In this document: one piece after another, positions 14,361 through 23,582 of the stretch | How positions within the stretch are numbered: position 1 is the stretch's first letter | Layout of the letters: every line of letters begins with the position of its first letter | Source of the DNA: CALMEC01 sp963706315 | GTDB lineage: Bacteria > Actinomycetota > Thermoleophilia > Miltoncostaeales > Miltoncostaeaceae | Assembly: GCA_963706315.1 (NCBI GenBank) | Contig: CAVPMA010000024.1 | Span: 124,001-188,000, forward strand | Direction of reading: 5' to 3' | Length of the DNA: 64,000 bases | Made by a program: the position numbers and the translations under genes | The notes under the pieces: model-generated | What the model saw: only the letters and a program-made list of their open reading frames with translations | Databases searched by the model: none | Told to the model about the DNA's origin: nothing

Positions 14361-16027
14361 GCAATGCCTCCGACTGGCTGCTCGCGCGGCTGGCGGACGA
14401 GGGCGTGGACGTGATGTTCGGCAATCCCGGCTCGACGGAGCTGCCGCTGATGGACGCGCTCCCGCGGCAGGACCGCGTCCGGTACGTGCTGGGGCTGCAC
14501 GAGTCGTCGGTGCTGGGCATGGCCGACGGCTACGCGCAGCAGGGCGACCGGCTCGGGGTCGTGAACGTGCACGTGCAACCCGGGCTCTCGAACGCGATGT
14601 CGGGGATCCTCAACGCCGCCCGGGCGCGGGTGCCCCTCCTGGTGACCGTCGGTCAGCAGGTCACCGGGCTGCTCGACCAGGCCCCGTTCCTCGGTGGTGA
14701 GCTCGTGGAGGTCGCGCGGCCGATCGCGAAGGCCGCGTGGGAGGTCGGCCGCGACGGCGATCTCGAGGAGCTCGTGGAGCGCGCGCTCTCGGCGGCGACG
14801 ACCCATCCGCGCGGCCCGGTCGTGCTCTCGCTTCCGATGGACGTGCTGGTCGCCCCCGCGCCGGACGCGTCGATGGGGATGGTGGTCCTGCACCGGGTAC
14901 ACGACCCCGCGGAGCTCCGGCGCGCCGCCGAGTTGCTGGCCCGGGCACGAGCGCCCGCGCTCCTGCTGGGTGACGCCGTCGTCCACGAGGGGGCATCCGC
15001 GACCGCGGCGGCGCTGGCCGACCGGCTCGGGGCGCCGATGTTCGGCGAGCCGTTTGCCGCCAGGACTCCGGTGCCGACAGACCACCCCCTGTGGCGGGGG
15101 CCGCTCCCCGGGTTCGCGGGGGAGATCGCCCCGATGCTCGCCGGGTACGATGTGCTCCTGGCCGCCGGCATGCCGGTGTTCCGGGTCTTCGGAGAGAGTC
15201 CCGGCCCCGCGCTGCCCGACAACGTGGATCTCATCCACCTGGAGGTCGACCCCGACGAGATCGGCCGGGTCCACATCCCGACGGTCGGCCTGCCGGGCTC
15301 GGTGGCTGATGGGCTGACCGAGATCCTCCACCGCCTGCCGGACATCCCGGATGCCGGCCCCCGCCGCGGCGTGGCAATCGCCGCTGCCGGCCAAGCCCGG
15401 GTCGGCGCCCGCGACCGGCTCGAGGCGCTCGCCGAGGTGCCTGGCATTGGGCCGGCGGCGTTCTGCCTGGCCGTCGCCGGCGCGGTCGGGTCCGACGACC
15501 TCGTGGTGGACGAGGCGCTCACCTCGGGTCGCTGGCTGCGCACGGCGCTGGGCCGGCGCGACGCGACGAACTGGCTCGCGCACCGGGGAAGCGCGCTCGG
15601 CTGGGGGCTCCCGGCCGCGGTGGGGGCCAAGCTCGCCGACCCGTCCCGGCGGGTCATGTGCGTGCACGGTGACGGCAGCTTCCTCTTCGGCGTTCACGCG
15701 CTGTGGACCGCCGCTCGGGAGCGGTTGGGGGTGGCCGTCGTGGTCGCCGACAACGGCGGCTACGAGATCCTACGCGCCGGCCTCGAGGGGCTCACCGGCC
15801 GCCCCGAGGGCGGCTGGCCGGGCCTTGCCATCGCCGACCCGCCGCTCGACCTCGTCGCGATCTCGCGCGGCTTCGGCGCGAGCGCCGAGCGCATCGAGCA
15901 TCGCGACCGGCTCGGCGACGCGCTCGAGGACCTCTGGAAGCGCGCCGAGGCGGGACCCGCGGTCCTGGTGGTGCCGGTCTCCGGGCGGACCCCCGCCGTC
16001 GGGTATCCCGTCGCTACAAGACGGTGA
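14357..16027 (+). CDS. mdlC: benzoylformate decarboxylase-like ThDP enzyme
   Basis: 556 residues, family-typical. The N-terminal pyrimidine-binding domain has GNPGSTELPLMD (the ThDP-activating Glu) and an NVHVQPGLSNAM segment aligning with the catalytic-His region of benzoylformate decarboxylase. A middle domain follows. The C-terminal PP domain has HGDGSFLFG with DNGGY downstream, the Mg/ThDP-binding motif. Likely reaction: non-oxidative decarboxylation of an aromatic 2-oxo acid to an aldehyde (EC 4.1.1.7), but related 2-oxo acid decarboxylases or lyases cannot be excluded. The GTG start overlaps the clpS stop (GTGA); a start at 14279 would lie wholly inside clpS and is rejected. No mandelate genes are nearby. 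The 3' end overlaps the convergent uppP by 14 bases. Confidence 0.82.
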   Translation: MSNASDWLLARLADEGVDVMFGNPGSTELPLMDALPRQDRVRYVLGLHESSVLGMADGYAQQGDRLGVVNVHVQPGLSNAMSGILNAARARVPLLVTVGQQVTGLLDQAPFLGGELVEVARPIAKAAWEVGRDGDLEELVERALSAATTHPRGPVVLSLPMDVLVAPAPDASMGMVVLHRVHDPAELRRAAELLARARAPALLLGDAVVHEGASATAAALADRLGAPMFGEPFAARTPVPTDHPLWRGPLPGFAGEIAPMLAGYDVLLAAGMPVFRVFGESPGPALPDNVDLIHLEVDPDEIGRVHIPTVGLPGSVADGLTEILHRLPDIPDAGPRRGVAIAAAGQARVGARDRLEALAEVPGIGPAAFCLAVAGAVGSDDLVVDEALTSGRWLRTALGRRDATNWLAHRGSALGWGLPAAVGAKLADPSRRVMCVHGDGSFLFGVHALWTAARERLGVAVVVADNGGYEILRAGLEGLTGRPEGGWPGLAIADPPLDLVAISRGFGASAERIEHRDRLGDALEDLWKRAEAGPAVLVVPVSGRTPAVGYPVATRR

Positions 16028-16994
16028 CCGCGAGCACCGCCGCGACGACCGCGATCGCGATGCGGTACCAGCCGAAGATCGCGATCCCGCGCCGCTGCAC
16101 GTACGAGACCATCCACACCACGGCCGCCGCGGCCGAGAGGAAGGCGGCGACGAAGCCCACGATCGGGGCCGAGACCCCGAACTGGTCGACGATCGTTCCG
16201 CCCTTGTCGAGCGTCTCGTAGAGGGTTGCCGCGCCGAGGGTCACGAGGCCGAGCAGGAACGCGAACTCCACGGAGGCGCCGATACTGAGCCCGACCGAGG
16301 TGGCCGCCAGGATCACGACCAGGCTGCGGCTGACGCCCGGCCACAGGGCCAGGATCTGCACGAGCCCGATGATGAGCCCGTCACGGAGCGTGATGACCTC
16401 CAGGGCACGGCCCTTCCTCCCACCCAGCGGCGGCCAGGCCAGGATCACGACGCCGCCGACGAACCAGGCCGCGATGACCGGCCACACCCCGAACAGCTGA
16501 TCCTTGATCGTGTCGCCGAGCAGGAACCCCACGATGGCGGCCGGCAGGAAACCGGCGACGATCGCCACGGCGAGCCGCCGTCCGCCCACCGGGTCCGGCC
16601 CGCGGCCCGCCACGGCGAGCAATGCTGTCGCGATGCGGTGGCGGTAGAGGCCGAGCACCGCCAGGATCGCGCCGGCCTGGATCGCGATGGCGTAAGCGTC
16701 GGCGGCATCCTTGGCCGCGTCGGTGTCCGTCAACCCGAGGAGCTGCTCGGTCACGGTGAGGTGCCCGGTCGAGGAGATCGGCAAGTACTCCGTGAGCCCC
16801 TCCACGACGCCCAGCAGGATCGCCTCGGGGATCGACAGCAGCGTGTCCCCGGCTTTCGTGGCCGCCACGATGATGATCAGAGCGAGCGCGACGAGGCACA
16901 GGGGGATGGCGACGCGCGGCTGTGCGAGCCGGTGCCAGCCGGACGGCGGGGACGGCGTCACAGCGTCGCCGCCGTCGGTGGGAGCCCCGTGCAC
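16014..16994 (-). CDS. uppP: undecaprenyl-diphosphate phosphatase (BacA type)
   Basis: Up to 326 residues. Integral membrane enzyme that recycles the lipid carrier of cell-wall synthesis (EC 3.6.1.27). Catalytic motifs are EGLTEYLPISSTGHL at 65-79 and PGVSRS at 218-223, in a polytopic protein with about eight hydrophobic segments. It is about 50 residues longer at the N-terminus than the usual 270: an extra hydrophobic helix (28-45) precedes the family core, and the first 27 residues look disordered. The GTG at 16994 is the annotated start; the GTG at residue 12 is an alternative. It follows the lipoate ligase-like gene by 60 bases on the same strand. Confidence 0.93.
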   Translation of the reverse strand: MHGAPTDGGDAVTPSPPSGWHRLAQPRVAIPLCLVALALIIIVAATKAGDTLLSIPEAILLGVVEGLTEYLPISSTGHLTVTEQLLGLTDTDAAKDAADAYAIAIQAGAILAVLGLYRHRIATALLAVAGRGPDPVGGRRLAVAIVAGFLPAAIVGFLLGDTIKDQLFGVWPVIAAWFVGGVVILAWPPLGGRKGRALEVITLRDGLIIGLVQILALWPGVSRSLVVILAATSVGLSIGASVEFAFLLGLVTLGAATLYETLDKGGTIVDQFGVSAPIVGFVAAFLSAAAAVVWMVSYVQRRGIAIFGWYRIAIAVVAAVLAVTVL

Positions 16995-17054
16995 GCCGGG
17001 ATCATGACAGCGGCCCCGGCCGACTCGGACGACGTGCGGTCCGCCGCGGTGCGA

Positions 17055-17756
17055 TCAGTGAGATTCAACCCGCAGGTCCAGGGCGGCCTCCCCGAGGGCG
17101 CGTTCGACCGCCACCACGACGTCGGCGCTCGTCGCCCCCGTCAGGGTGTCGAGCCCGACGGCGTGTGCGGCCAGGCTGGAGGCGGTCGTCGCCCGCTCGG
17201 CGGAGTCGAGCGCCAGCAACGACGGGAGTCGCGCCGGCTCATGGCGAAGCAGGATCCCCACCTGCAGGAGCGCCCCTGCGTGCCGGCGCACCTGTGAGAG
17301 GCCCACCACCTTGCGGTCGCCGACCAGCACCTCCCACGGTGAGCATCCGGCGAAGCAGGCGCGCTCGGCCGCCGCCCGGTCGTTCACTCGCCGGGCCACG
17401 TCGGGCGGGACCGCCGCTGCGGGTACACCGATGGATGCGAGGGCGGCGGCGAGCGCCTCGCCCAGCCAGCGGTACGAGGCGGCGACGTCGGCGGTGTGCA
17501 GCGGGTGCGAAGCGGGGACCAGCACGTCGAGCGCGAGGAGGTCCGGTCCCCACAGCACCGGGCCGCCGCCGGACCCGCGGCGGGCGACGGCCACGTCCGC
17601 TGCGTGGCAAGCGGCCTCGTCCGCAGCGACTCGTGAGCCGCGGCCCAGCACAACCGCGTCGGTCGCGACGCTCCACCAGATCGCGGTCACCGGGTCGCCC
17701 GGACCCAGGCGCTCGACGCGCGCGAGCCCCTCGCGCAGCGCCTCGGCGGCGGTCAC
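17055..17756 (-). CDS. lipoate-protein ligase A-like protein
   Basis: 233 residues of the biotin/lipoate ligase (BPL/LplA/LipB) fold. The lipoate-binding loop is RRGSGGGPVLW (59-69; the family has RRxSGGGxVxH) and the conserved Lys149 is in GDRKVVGLSQ. It would attach lipoate, or transfer an octanoyl group, to lipoyl domains. The usual His after the SGGG loop is replaced (VLWG), as happens in several actinobacterial members. GTG start with a GGGCGGG-rich upstream. It begins nine bases after the KGD stop, whose product carries two lipoyl domains, so that protein is the obvious substrate. Activity as ligase rather than transferase is not decided by sequence. Confidence 0.75.
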   Translation of the reverse strand: MTAAEALREGLARVERLGPGDPVTAIWWSVATDAVVLGRGSRVAADEAACHAADVAVARRGSGGGPVLWGPDLLALDVLVPASHPLHTADVAASYRWLGEALAAALASIGVPAAAVPPDVARRVNDRAAAERACFAGCSPWEVLVGDRKVVGLSQVRRHAGALLQVGILLRHEPARLPSLLALDSAERATTASSLAAHAVGLDTLTGATSADVVVAVERALGEAALDLRVESH

Positions 17757-17765
17757 GGCCCGCCC

Positions 17766-20700
17766 TTACGGGGCGACGCGGTCGGCGCCCGGGAAGAACG
17801 CCTCGGTGACGATCCGCTGCTGCTCGACGCGGTGGGTCTGAGGGTAGCCCTCGGCCGGGCTCGAACGGGAGGAGCGGCCGACGTAGTAGAGGGTCCCATT
17901 CGCCGGCATGAGCTGCTCGAGGCGCCGCCGTACGAACGTCCAGGCGCCCATGTTGCGCGGCTCCTCCTGCACCCACGTGACCTCGGTCAGGTTCGGGTAC
18001 GTGGCGAAGAGCGCGGTGAGCTTGTCCTCGGGGAGGGGGTAGAGGAGCTCGAGGCGTGCGATCGCCACGTCGGTCGCGCCCTCGCGCGCCGCGGCGGCGT
18101 CGAGGTCGTAGTAGACCTTGCCGGAGCACAGGAGGAGGCGGGTGACCTCGTCGCGCCGATTGCCGGCGCGAGGGTCGTCGATGATCTGCCGGAACCCGCC
18201 GTTCACGAGGTCGTCGAGCCGGCACGCCGCGTCCTTCGAGCGCAGCAGGCTCTTGGGGGTGAACAGGATGAGCGGGCGGAGCTCGCTCAGCAGGCCCTGA
18301 CGCCGCAGCAGGTGGAAGTAGTTGTCGGCCGTGGACGGGTTCGCGACCCGCATGTTGTCCTCGGCGCACGCCTGCAGGAACCGTTCGATGCGTCCGGACG
18401 AGTGCTCCGGGCCGTTGCCCTCGTACCCGTGCGGGAGGAGCATCACGAGCCGGGACCGCTCGCCCCACTTGGCCCGGCCGGAGCTGATGAACTGGTCGAT
18501 CATGGTCTGACCGCCGTTCGCGAAGTCGCCGTACTGCGCCTCCCACATCACCAGGGTCTCGGGCGCGAGAGTGCTGTAGCCGTACTCGAAGCCGATCGTC
18601 GCCGCCTCGGATAGCGGGCTGTTGAACACCTCGAAGCTGGCGGCGGCGTCCTTGAGGTTGCCCATCGGGGTGTGGGTCTTGCCGGTGAACGGCATCCACC
18701 CCTCCTCGCCGGCGTCGTGAAGCCGCAGGTGCCGCTGGCTGAACGTGCCCCGCTCGCTGTCCTGGCCGGTCAGGCGGACGGGCACGCCGTCGACCAGGAG
18801 CGACGCCATCGCGAGCGCCTCGGCGTGTGCCCAGAGGATGCCGCCCTCCTCGCCCATGGCCTCGCGGCGCCGCTCGAGCTGGGGCACGAGCTTTGGGTGC
18901 ACCGTGAAGCCGTCGGGCACCGTCAGGAGCTCCTCGTTGAGGCCGAGCAGCACGTCGGCCGGGACCGCGGTGTCGACGTCGGTGTGCGCGGCACGCGACG
19001 GCGGCTGGTGCATGTCGTCTGCGTCGCCCTGCCTCTCGGCGAGGGCGGCCACCGCGGCGCGTGCCTCGCTCATACGGGCGTTGGCGCGCTCCTCCATCTC
19101 CGTCACCTGGGCGTCGGTGATGAGCCCCTCGCCGATGAGCTGCTTTGCGTAGACCTGGTAGGGGCGCGGGTGGTTCCTGATCGTCTGGGTCATCACCGGC
19201 TGGGTGTACGCGGGCTCGTCGGCCTCGTTGTGGCCGTGGCGGCGGTACCCGATCAGGTCGACCAGGATGTCGCGCTTGAACTTGTTGCGGAACGCGACGG
19301 CCAGGCGCACGGCGGAGATGCACGCCTCGACGTCATCGCCGTTGACGTGGATGATCGGGATGTCGAAGCCCTTCGCCAGGTCGCTCGCGTAGCGGGTGGA
19401 GCGCGAGTCCTGCGGGTCGGTGGTGAACCCGATCTGGTTGTTGGCGATGATGTGGATGGTGCCGCCGGTCGAGAAGCCGGCGAGGCCGTTGAGGTTGAGC
19501 GTCTCGGCGACGACGCCCTGACCCGGGAAGGCCGCGTCGCCGTGCACGAGCACCGGCACGGCCAGACTCGGGTCGAACGTCGCGACGCGGCCCTCGCGGA
19601 TCGTCTGGCGCGCGCGGGTGCCGCCCTCGACAACGGCGTTGACCTGCTCCAGGTGGCTCGGGTTCGCGGCGAGGGTGATCGCGACGGGACGGCCGGAGAG
19701 GGTGACATAGGTGCCCTCTGCGCCGAGGTGGTACTTCACGTCGCCCGCGGTCTGGATCCAGTCCTCGGGGTCGGCGGGCTCGGTCATGCCCTCGAACTCG
19801 CCCAGGACGGATTCCACCGCCCGGCCCACGACGTGGGTGATCACGTTGAGGCGGCCCCGATGGGCCATTCCGATGACGATCTGATTGGCGCCGGACTCCG
19901 CGCACAGCTCGATCGTCTCGTCGAGCATCGGCACGAGCGCGTCGACACCCTCGATCGAGAACGTCTTCTGGCCGATGTACGCGCGCTGGAGGAAGCGCTC
20001 GAACACGTCGACGTTCACGAGCCGCTCGAGCAGCTTGAGCCGTTCGTCCTGCGGCATGACGACCCGGATGAAGCCGCTCTCGATCTCGCGCCGGAGCCAG
20101 CGCCGCTGCTCGTGGCTGGTGATGTGCTCGACCTGGTAGGCGATGGTTCCGCAGTACGTTTCGCGCATCCGCGGGTAGACATCCGCGAACGTCTGTCCGG
20201 GGATGTTGGCGCGAAGGAGCTCCGCTGGAACAAGGGCCATCATGTCCGGCGCCAGCTCGGGGGATGCCGGCTCGAGGGCCGGGTCGCCGACCGGTGGATA
20301 GCCGAGCGGGTCGAGGTCGGCGGCCAGGTGCCCGTAGATGCGGTGGGCCTTGACGAGCGCCATCGCGGCGGACATGGCCTGCAGCGTGCGGTAGTCGGCC
20401 GGGCCGGGGCTTGGTGGAGGAGCGAGCACCGTAGCCGGCGCGGGAGCGAGTGGCTCGAGCGGCGGGAGCGCCACTCCGAGGCTCTCCGCGACCTCGTCAT
20501 AGAAGCCGTCTTCACCGGCGAGGAACAGGTCGATCTGGCGCAGGAACGCGCCGCTCTCCGCGCCCTGGATGACGCGGTGGTCGTACGTGGACGTGGCCGT
20601 CATGACTTTTTGGATGCCGAGCGTCTTGGCGTCGACGTGCTCGAAGCCGACCGGAAGCGCGATCGAGCCGGTTGCGACGATCGTGCCCTGGCCGGGCATG

Positions 20701-21998
20701 AGCCGCGGCACCGACGCGACGGTCCCGAAGCCGCCGGGGTTCGTGAGGGTCACCGACGCGCCGCGCAGCTCGTCGGGCTTCACGTTGCCCGAGCGCGTGC
20801 GCTTGACGAGGTCGTCGTATGCCGCCAGGAAGCCGTCGAAGCCGAGCCGCTCCGCCGTCCGAACCACCGGCACGAGCAGCGACCGGCTGCCGTCACGGCG
20901 CTCGACGTCGACCGCGAGACCGATGTCGACCTGGTGCCGCACCAGCTTGTGCGGCTTGCCGTCGACCTCCTCGAACCCTGTCGCCATGGCCGGGAACCGC
21001 TCGACCGCCTTCACGATCGCCCACGCCACGAGGTGGGTGAACGACAGCTTCTCGGACCGTCCCGCGGCGGCGAGCGCCTCGTTGATGTGGCGGCGCCGGG
21101 CGTCGAGCGTGCCGACGGGGATGGTGCGGAAGGTGGTGGCGGTCGGGATCGACCGGCTCTCGTCCATGTATCCGGCCAGCGCGGCGGCGGGGCCGCGCAG
21201 CTGAACGCGCTCCTCGCCGGGCAGCCCCGCGCCGGCGCCGTTCGCCGCGGCGGCGATGTCGGCCGCCTCGACGCGACCGCGCCTGCCGCTGCCGGTGACC
21301 GACGCGATGTCGACACCCCGCTCGCCCGCGAGGCGACGCGCGAGCGGTGAGGCGAGGCCGCCGCCGGTCGCCTTGACCGGTCCGTCGGGCGACGGAGCGG
21401 GCGTGGAGGGTGCAGCGGGGGTGGCGGGTGCGGCATGGCCGGCCGCGCCGACGGCGATTCGGGCGAGCAGGCCCCCGACCTCGATGGTGTCGCCCGGCTG
21501 GGCGACGATCTCGGTGAGCGCGCCGGCAAACGGGGACGGAACGCGAAGGTCCGCCTTGTCGGAGGTGATCTCGACGATCTCCTCGTCCAGCGCGATCGAC
21601 TCCCCGACGCCCTTGATCCACTCCACGATCGTGGCCTCGGTCACCGACTCACCGAGGCTCGGCAGGGTGATGTCGGCGATCTCGGCGGCGACCGGCGGCG
21701 TCGCAGCGACCGGAGTGACACCGTCGCCGTTCGCGGACGGGGCCGCGCCGTTCCCGGAGAGCTCGCAGAGGATGTCGCCGATCTCGATCGTCTCACCGGG
21801 TTGGGCGACGATGCGCGCGAGCACGCCGGCGGTGGGCGACGGGATCCGCAGGTCCGCCTTGTCGGAGGTGACCTCGACGATCTCCTCGTCGAGTTCGATC
21901 GGATCACCCGGCTGCTTCAGCCATTCGACGATGGTTGCTTCGGTGACGGACTCGCCCAGGCTGGGCAGAAGGACAGGGACGGTGGTTTCGGTCGACAC
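17766..21998 (-). CDS. kgd: fused 2-oxoglutarate decarboxylase/dehydrogenase E1 with E2 and two lipoyl domains
   Basis: 1410 residues in one chain. In order: lipoyl domain 1 (about 7-81, Lys47 in TSDKADLR), lipoyl domain 2 (109-183, Lys148), a peripheral subunit-binding domain (215-250, ASPLARRLAGERGVD), a succinyltransferase catalytic domain (270-500, with the KGD-type YDHRVIQGAESG), then the ThDP-dependent E1o part (about 545-1410). The E1 part has MAHRGRLNV, VHGDAAFPGQG and the NNQIGFTT metal/ThDP region. It oxidises or decarboxylates 2-oxoglutarate in the TCA cycle. Mycobacterial and corynebacterial KGD/OdhA proteins are about 1230 residues and lack lipoyl and subunit-binding domains; here they are present. 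GTG start, no strong ribosome binding site. The downstream neighbour is a lipoate ligase-like gene. No separate E3 is seen here. Confidence 0.93.
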   Translation of the reverse strand: MSTETTVPVLLPSLGESVTEATIVEWLKQPGDPIELDEEIVEVTSDKADLRIPSPTAGVLARIVAQPGETIEIGDILCELSGNGAAPSANGDGVTPVAATPPVAAEIADITLPSLGESVTEATIVEWIKGVGESIALDEEIVEITSDKADLRVPSPFAGALTEIVAQPGDTIEVGGLLARIAVGAAGHAAPATPAAPSTPAPSPDGPVKATGGGLASPLARRLAGERGVDIASVTGSGRRGRVEAADIAAAANGAGAGLPGEERVQLRGPAAALAGYMDESRSIPTATTFRTIPVGTLDARRRHINEALAAAGRSEKLSFTHLVAWAIVKAVERFPAMATGFEEVDGKPHKLVRHQVDIGLAVDVERRDGSRSLLVPVVRTAERLGFDGFLAAYDDLVKRTRSGNVKPDELRGASVTLTNPGGFGTVASVPRLMPGQGTIVATGSIALPVGFEHVDAKTLGIQKVMTATSTYDHRVIQGAESGAFLRQIDLFLAGEDGFYDEVAESLGVALPPLEPLAPAPATVLAPPPSPGPADYRTLQAMSAAMALVKAHRIYGHLAADLDPLGYPPVGDPALEPASPELAPDMMALVPAELLRANIPGQTFADVYPRMRETYCGTIAYQVEHITSHEQRRWLRREIESGFIRVVMPQDERLKLLERLVNVDVFERFLQRAYIGQKTFSIEGVDALVPMLDETIELCAESGANQIVIGMAHRGRLNVITHVVGRAVESVLGEFEGMTEPADPEDWIQTAGDVKYHLGAEGTYVTLSGRPVAITLAANPSHLEQVNAVVEGGTRARQTIREGRVATFDPSLAVPVLVHGDAAFPGQGVVAETLNLNGLAGFSTGGTIHIIANNQIGFTTDPQDSRSTRYASDLAKGFDIPIIHVNGDDVEACISAVRLAVAFRNKFKRDILVDLIGYRRHGHNEADEPAYTQPVMTQTIRNHPRPYQVYAKQLIGEGLITDAQVTEMEERANARMSEARAAVAALAERQGDADDMHQPPSRAAHTDVDTAVPADVLLGLNEELLTVPDGFTVHPKLVPQLERRREAMGEEGGILWAHAEALAMASLLVDGVPVRLTGQDSERGTFSQRHLRLHDAGEEGWMPFTGKTHTPMGNLKDAAASFEVFNSPLSEAATIGFEYGYSTLAPETLVMWEAQYGDFANGGQTMIDQFISSGRAKWGERSRLVMLLPHGYEGNGPEHSSGRIERFLQACAEDNMRVANPSTADNYFHLLRRQGLLSELRPLILFTPKSLLRSKDAACRLDDLVNGGFRQIIDDPRAGNRRDEVTRLLLCSGKVYYDLDAAAAREGATDVAIARLELLYPLPEDKLTALFATYPNLTEVTWVQEEPRNMGAWTFVRRRLEQLMPANGTLYYVGRSSRSSPAEGYPQTHRVEQQRIVTEAFFPGADRVAP

Positions 21999-22133
21999 GC
22001 TCTGGCTCGGTGTTTGGGGCGGGTTCAGCCTGCGCCGGCGGTGCGCGGCGGGAACCTATTCGCCCGATAGGGTATCGCGCCCTGCAGGTGTTGTGCGGTG
22101 ACGCTCGTCGCCCGATCGGCGCGATTCGCGAGC

Positions 22134-23546
22134 TCAGGTCGACTCGGCGGCGGCGGCCGCCTCGCGGTACCGCGCGACCACGATGCGCTGGCGCTCGATG
22201 TGATCGACGATGGGTGCCGGGTAGTCGACGCCGATGCGGCACTGGATGCGCCGCTGAAGCTCGGGGTCCATGAGCCACGGCTCGTGGATGTGCTCCTCGG
22301 GCACCCGGCGCAGCTCGGGGACATAGCGCTTCACGTAGACCCCTTCGGGGTCGAACCGCCTCGCCTGGCGGATCGGGTTCATGATCCGGAAGTACGGGGC
22401 GGCGTCGGTGCCGGTGCTCGCGACCCACTGCCACCCGCCGTTGTTGCTGGCGGGGTCGCCATCGACGAGACCCTGCATGAACACCGTCTCCCCGAGCCGC
22501 CAGTCGACCAGGAGGTCCTTCACCAGGAACGACGCCGCCACCATCCGCGCGCGGTTGTGGATCCAGCCGACGTCGGCGAGCTGGCGCATGGCCGCGTCGA
22601 CCAGCGGGTAGCCGGTCAGGCCACGTCGCCACGCCTCGAGATGCGTGGGGTCGTTGTCCCAGGCGACGGTGCGGTACTGCTCGAGCATCGACATCGCCGC
22701 CGCCTCCGGGCGCCGCCACAGGAGGTGATGGAAGAACTCGCGCCACGCGACCTGACGCCAGTACTCCTCGCGGCCGAGGCTCATCTGCCCGGGCAACCCG
22801 AGCGCTCGCGCGATCTGGGCCGAGGTGCACATGCCGAAGCGCAGGTACGGCGACAGGCGGGAGGTCGTGTCGTCGGCGACGAGGTCACGCTCGTCCCGGT
22901 AGTACTCGACGTCCTGGTTGTCGATGAACGCATCGAGCCGGTCGCGCGCGGCGGCGGGTCCGGCCGGGATCGGCGGATCACCGTCGGGGAGGCCGGTGGC
23001 GGCGTCCGACTCGATGCCGGGATCCCCGAGCCGCTCGGGCGCGGGCACCTCGTGAGGGACCGGAGCCTTGCGCCACACGCGGTAGAACGGCGTGAACACC
23101 CGGTAGCCGGTGCCGGCGGGTCCCGGCAGATCCTCCGGGGCGACGATGAGGTCGCCGCCGTGCCCAACCATCTCGACGCCCGCGCCGGCGAGTGCGGCCC
23201 GCACGCGCGCATCGCGCGCCCGTCCCAGCGGGGAGATCTCGCGGGTCACGTGGACCCGGTCGGCGCCGCTCTCCGCCGCGACCGCGGGCAGAACCTCCGC
23301 CGGGTCCCCGTGACGCACCACCAGCCGCCCGCCCCTGGCGCGCAGCTCAGCGTCGAGCGCCTCGAGCCCGGCGCGTAGGAAGGCGAGGCGGGCCGGCGCG
23401 GCGTGGTGGCGCCGCCCGAGGATGCCGGGGTCGAGCACGAACAGGCAGACGGCGCCGCCGCGCTCGGCTGCGGCGGCGAGGGCGGGATGGTCGGCGACGC
23501 GGAGGTCGCGCCGAAACCACACGAGGGTGGTCGGCCCGGCCCTCAT
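22134..23546 (-). CDS. phr: deoxyribodipyrimidine photolyase
   Basis: 470 residues, cryptochrome/photolyase family. It repairs UV-induced cyclobutane pyrimidine dimers using blue light and FADH (EC 4.1.99.3). The N-terminal antenna Rossmann domain begins LVWFRRDLRVADHPAL. The C-terminal FAD domain has SRLSPYLRFGMCTS, REFFHHLLW, GYPLVDAAMRQL, GWIHNRARM, KDLLVDWRLGE, and the NNGGWQWVASTGTDAAPYFR block that lines the active site. A class I CPD enzyme is most likely; a (6-4) enzyme or cryptochrome is less likely. ATG start. It reads away from the KGD promoter region (135-base gap) in the same orientation. Confidence 0.95.
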   Translation of the reverse strand: MRAGPTTLVWFRRDLRVADHPALAAAAERGGAVCLFVLDPGILGRRHHAAPARLAFLRAGLEALDAELRARGGRLVVRHGDPAEVLPAVAAESGADRVHVTREISPLGRARDARVRAALAGAGVEMVGHGGDLIVAPEDLPGPAGTGYRVFTPFYRVWRKAPVPHEVPAPERLGDPGIESDAATGLPDGDPPIPAGPAAARDRLDAFIDNQDVEYYRDERDLVADDTTSRLSPYLRFGMCTSAQIARALGLPGQMSLGREEYWRQVAWREFFHHLLWRRPEAAAMSMLEQYRTVAWDNDPTHLEAWRRGLTGYPLVDAAMRQLADVGWIHNRARMVAASFLVKDLLVDWRLGETVFMQGLVDGDPASNNGGWQWVASTGTDAAPYFRIMNPIRQARRFDPEGVYVKRYVPELRRVPEEHIHEPWLMDPELQRRIQCRIGVDYPAPIVDHIERQRIVVARYREAAAAAEST

Positions 23547-23582
23547 TCCCCGCGCGGGTGCGTCGGCGTCGTCGGCAGGGCG

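Noticed and set aside
18672..21350. Open frame of 892 codons on the plus strand
   Set aside because: Opposite the KGD gene; a mirror of its codons, not a protein.
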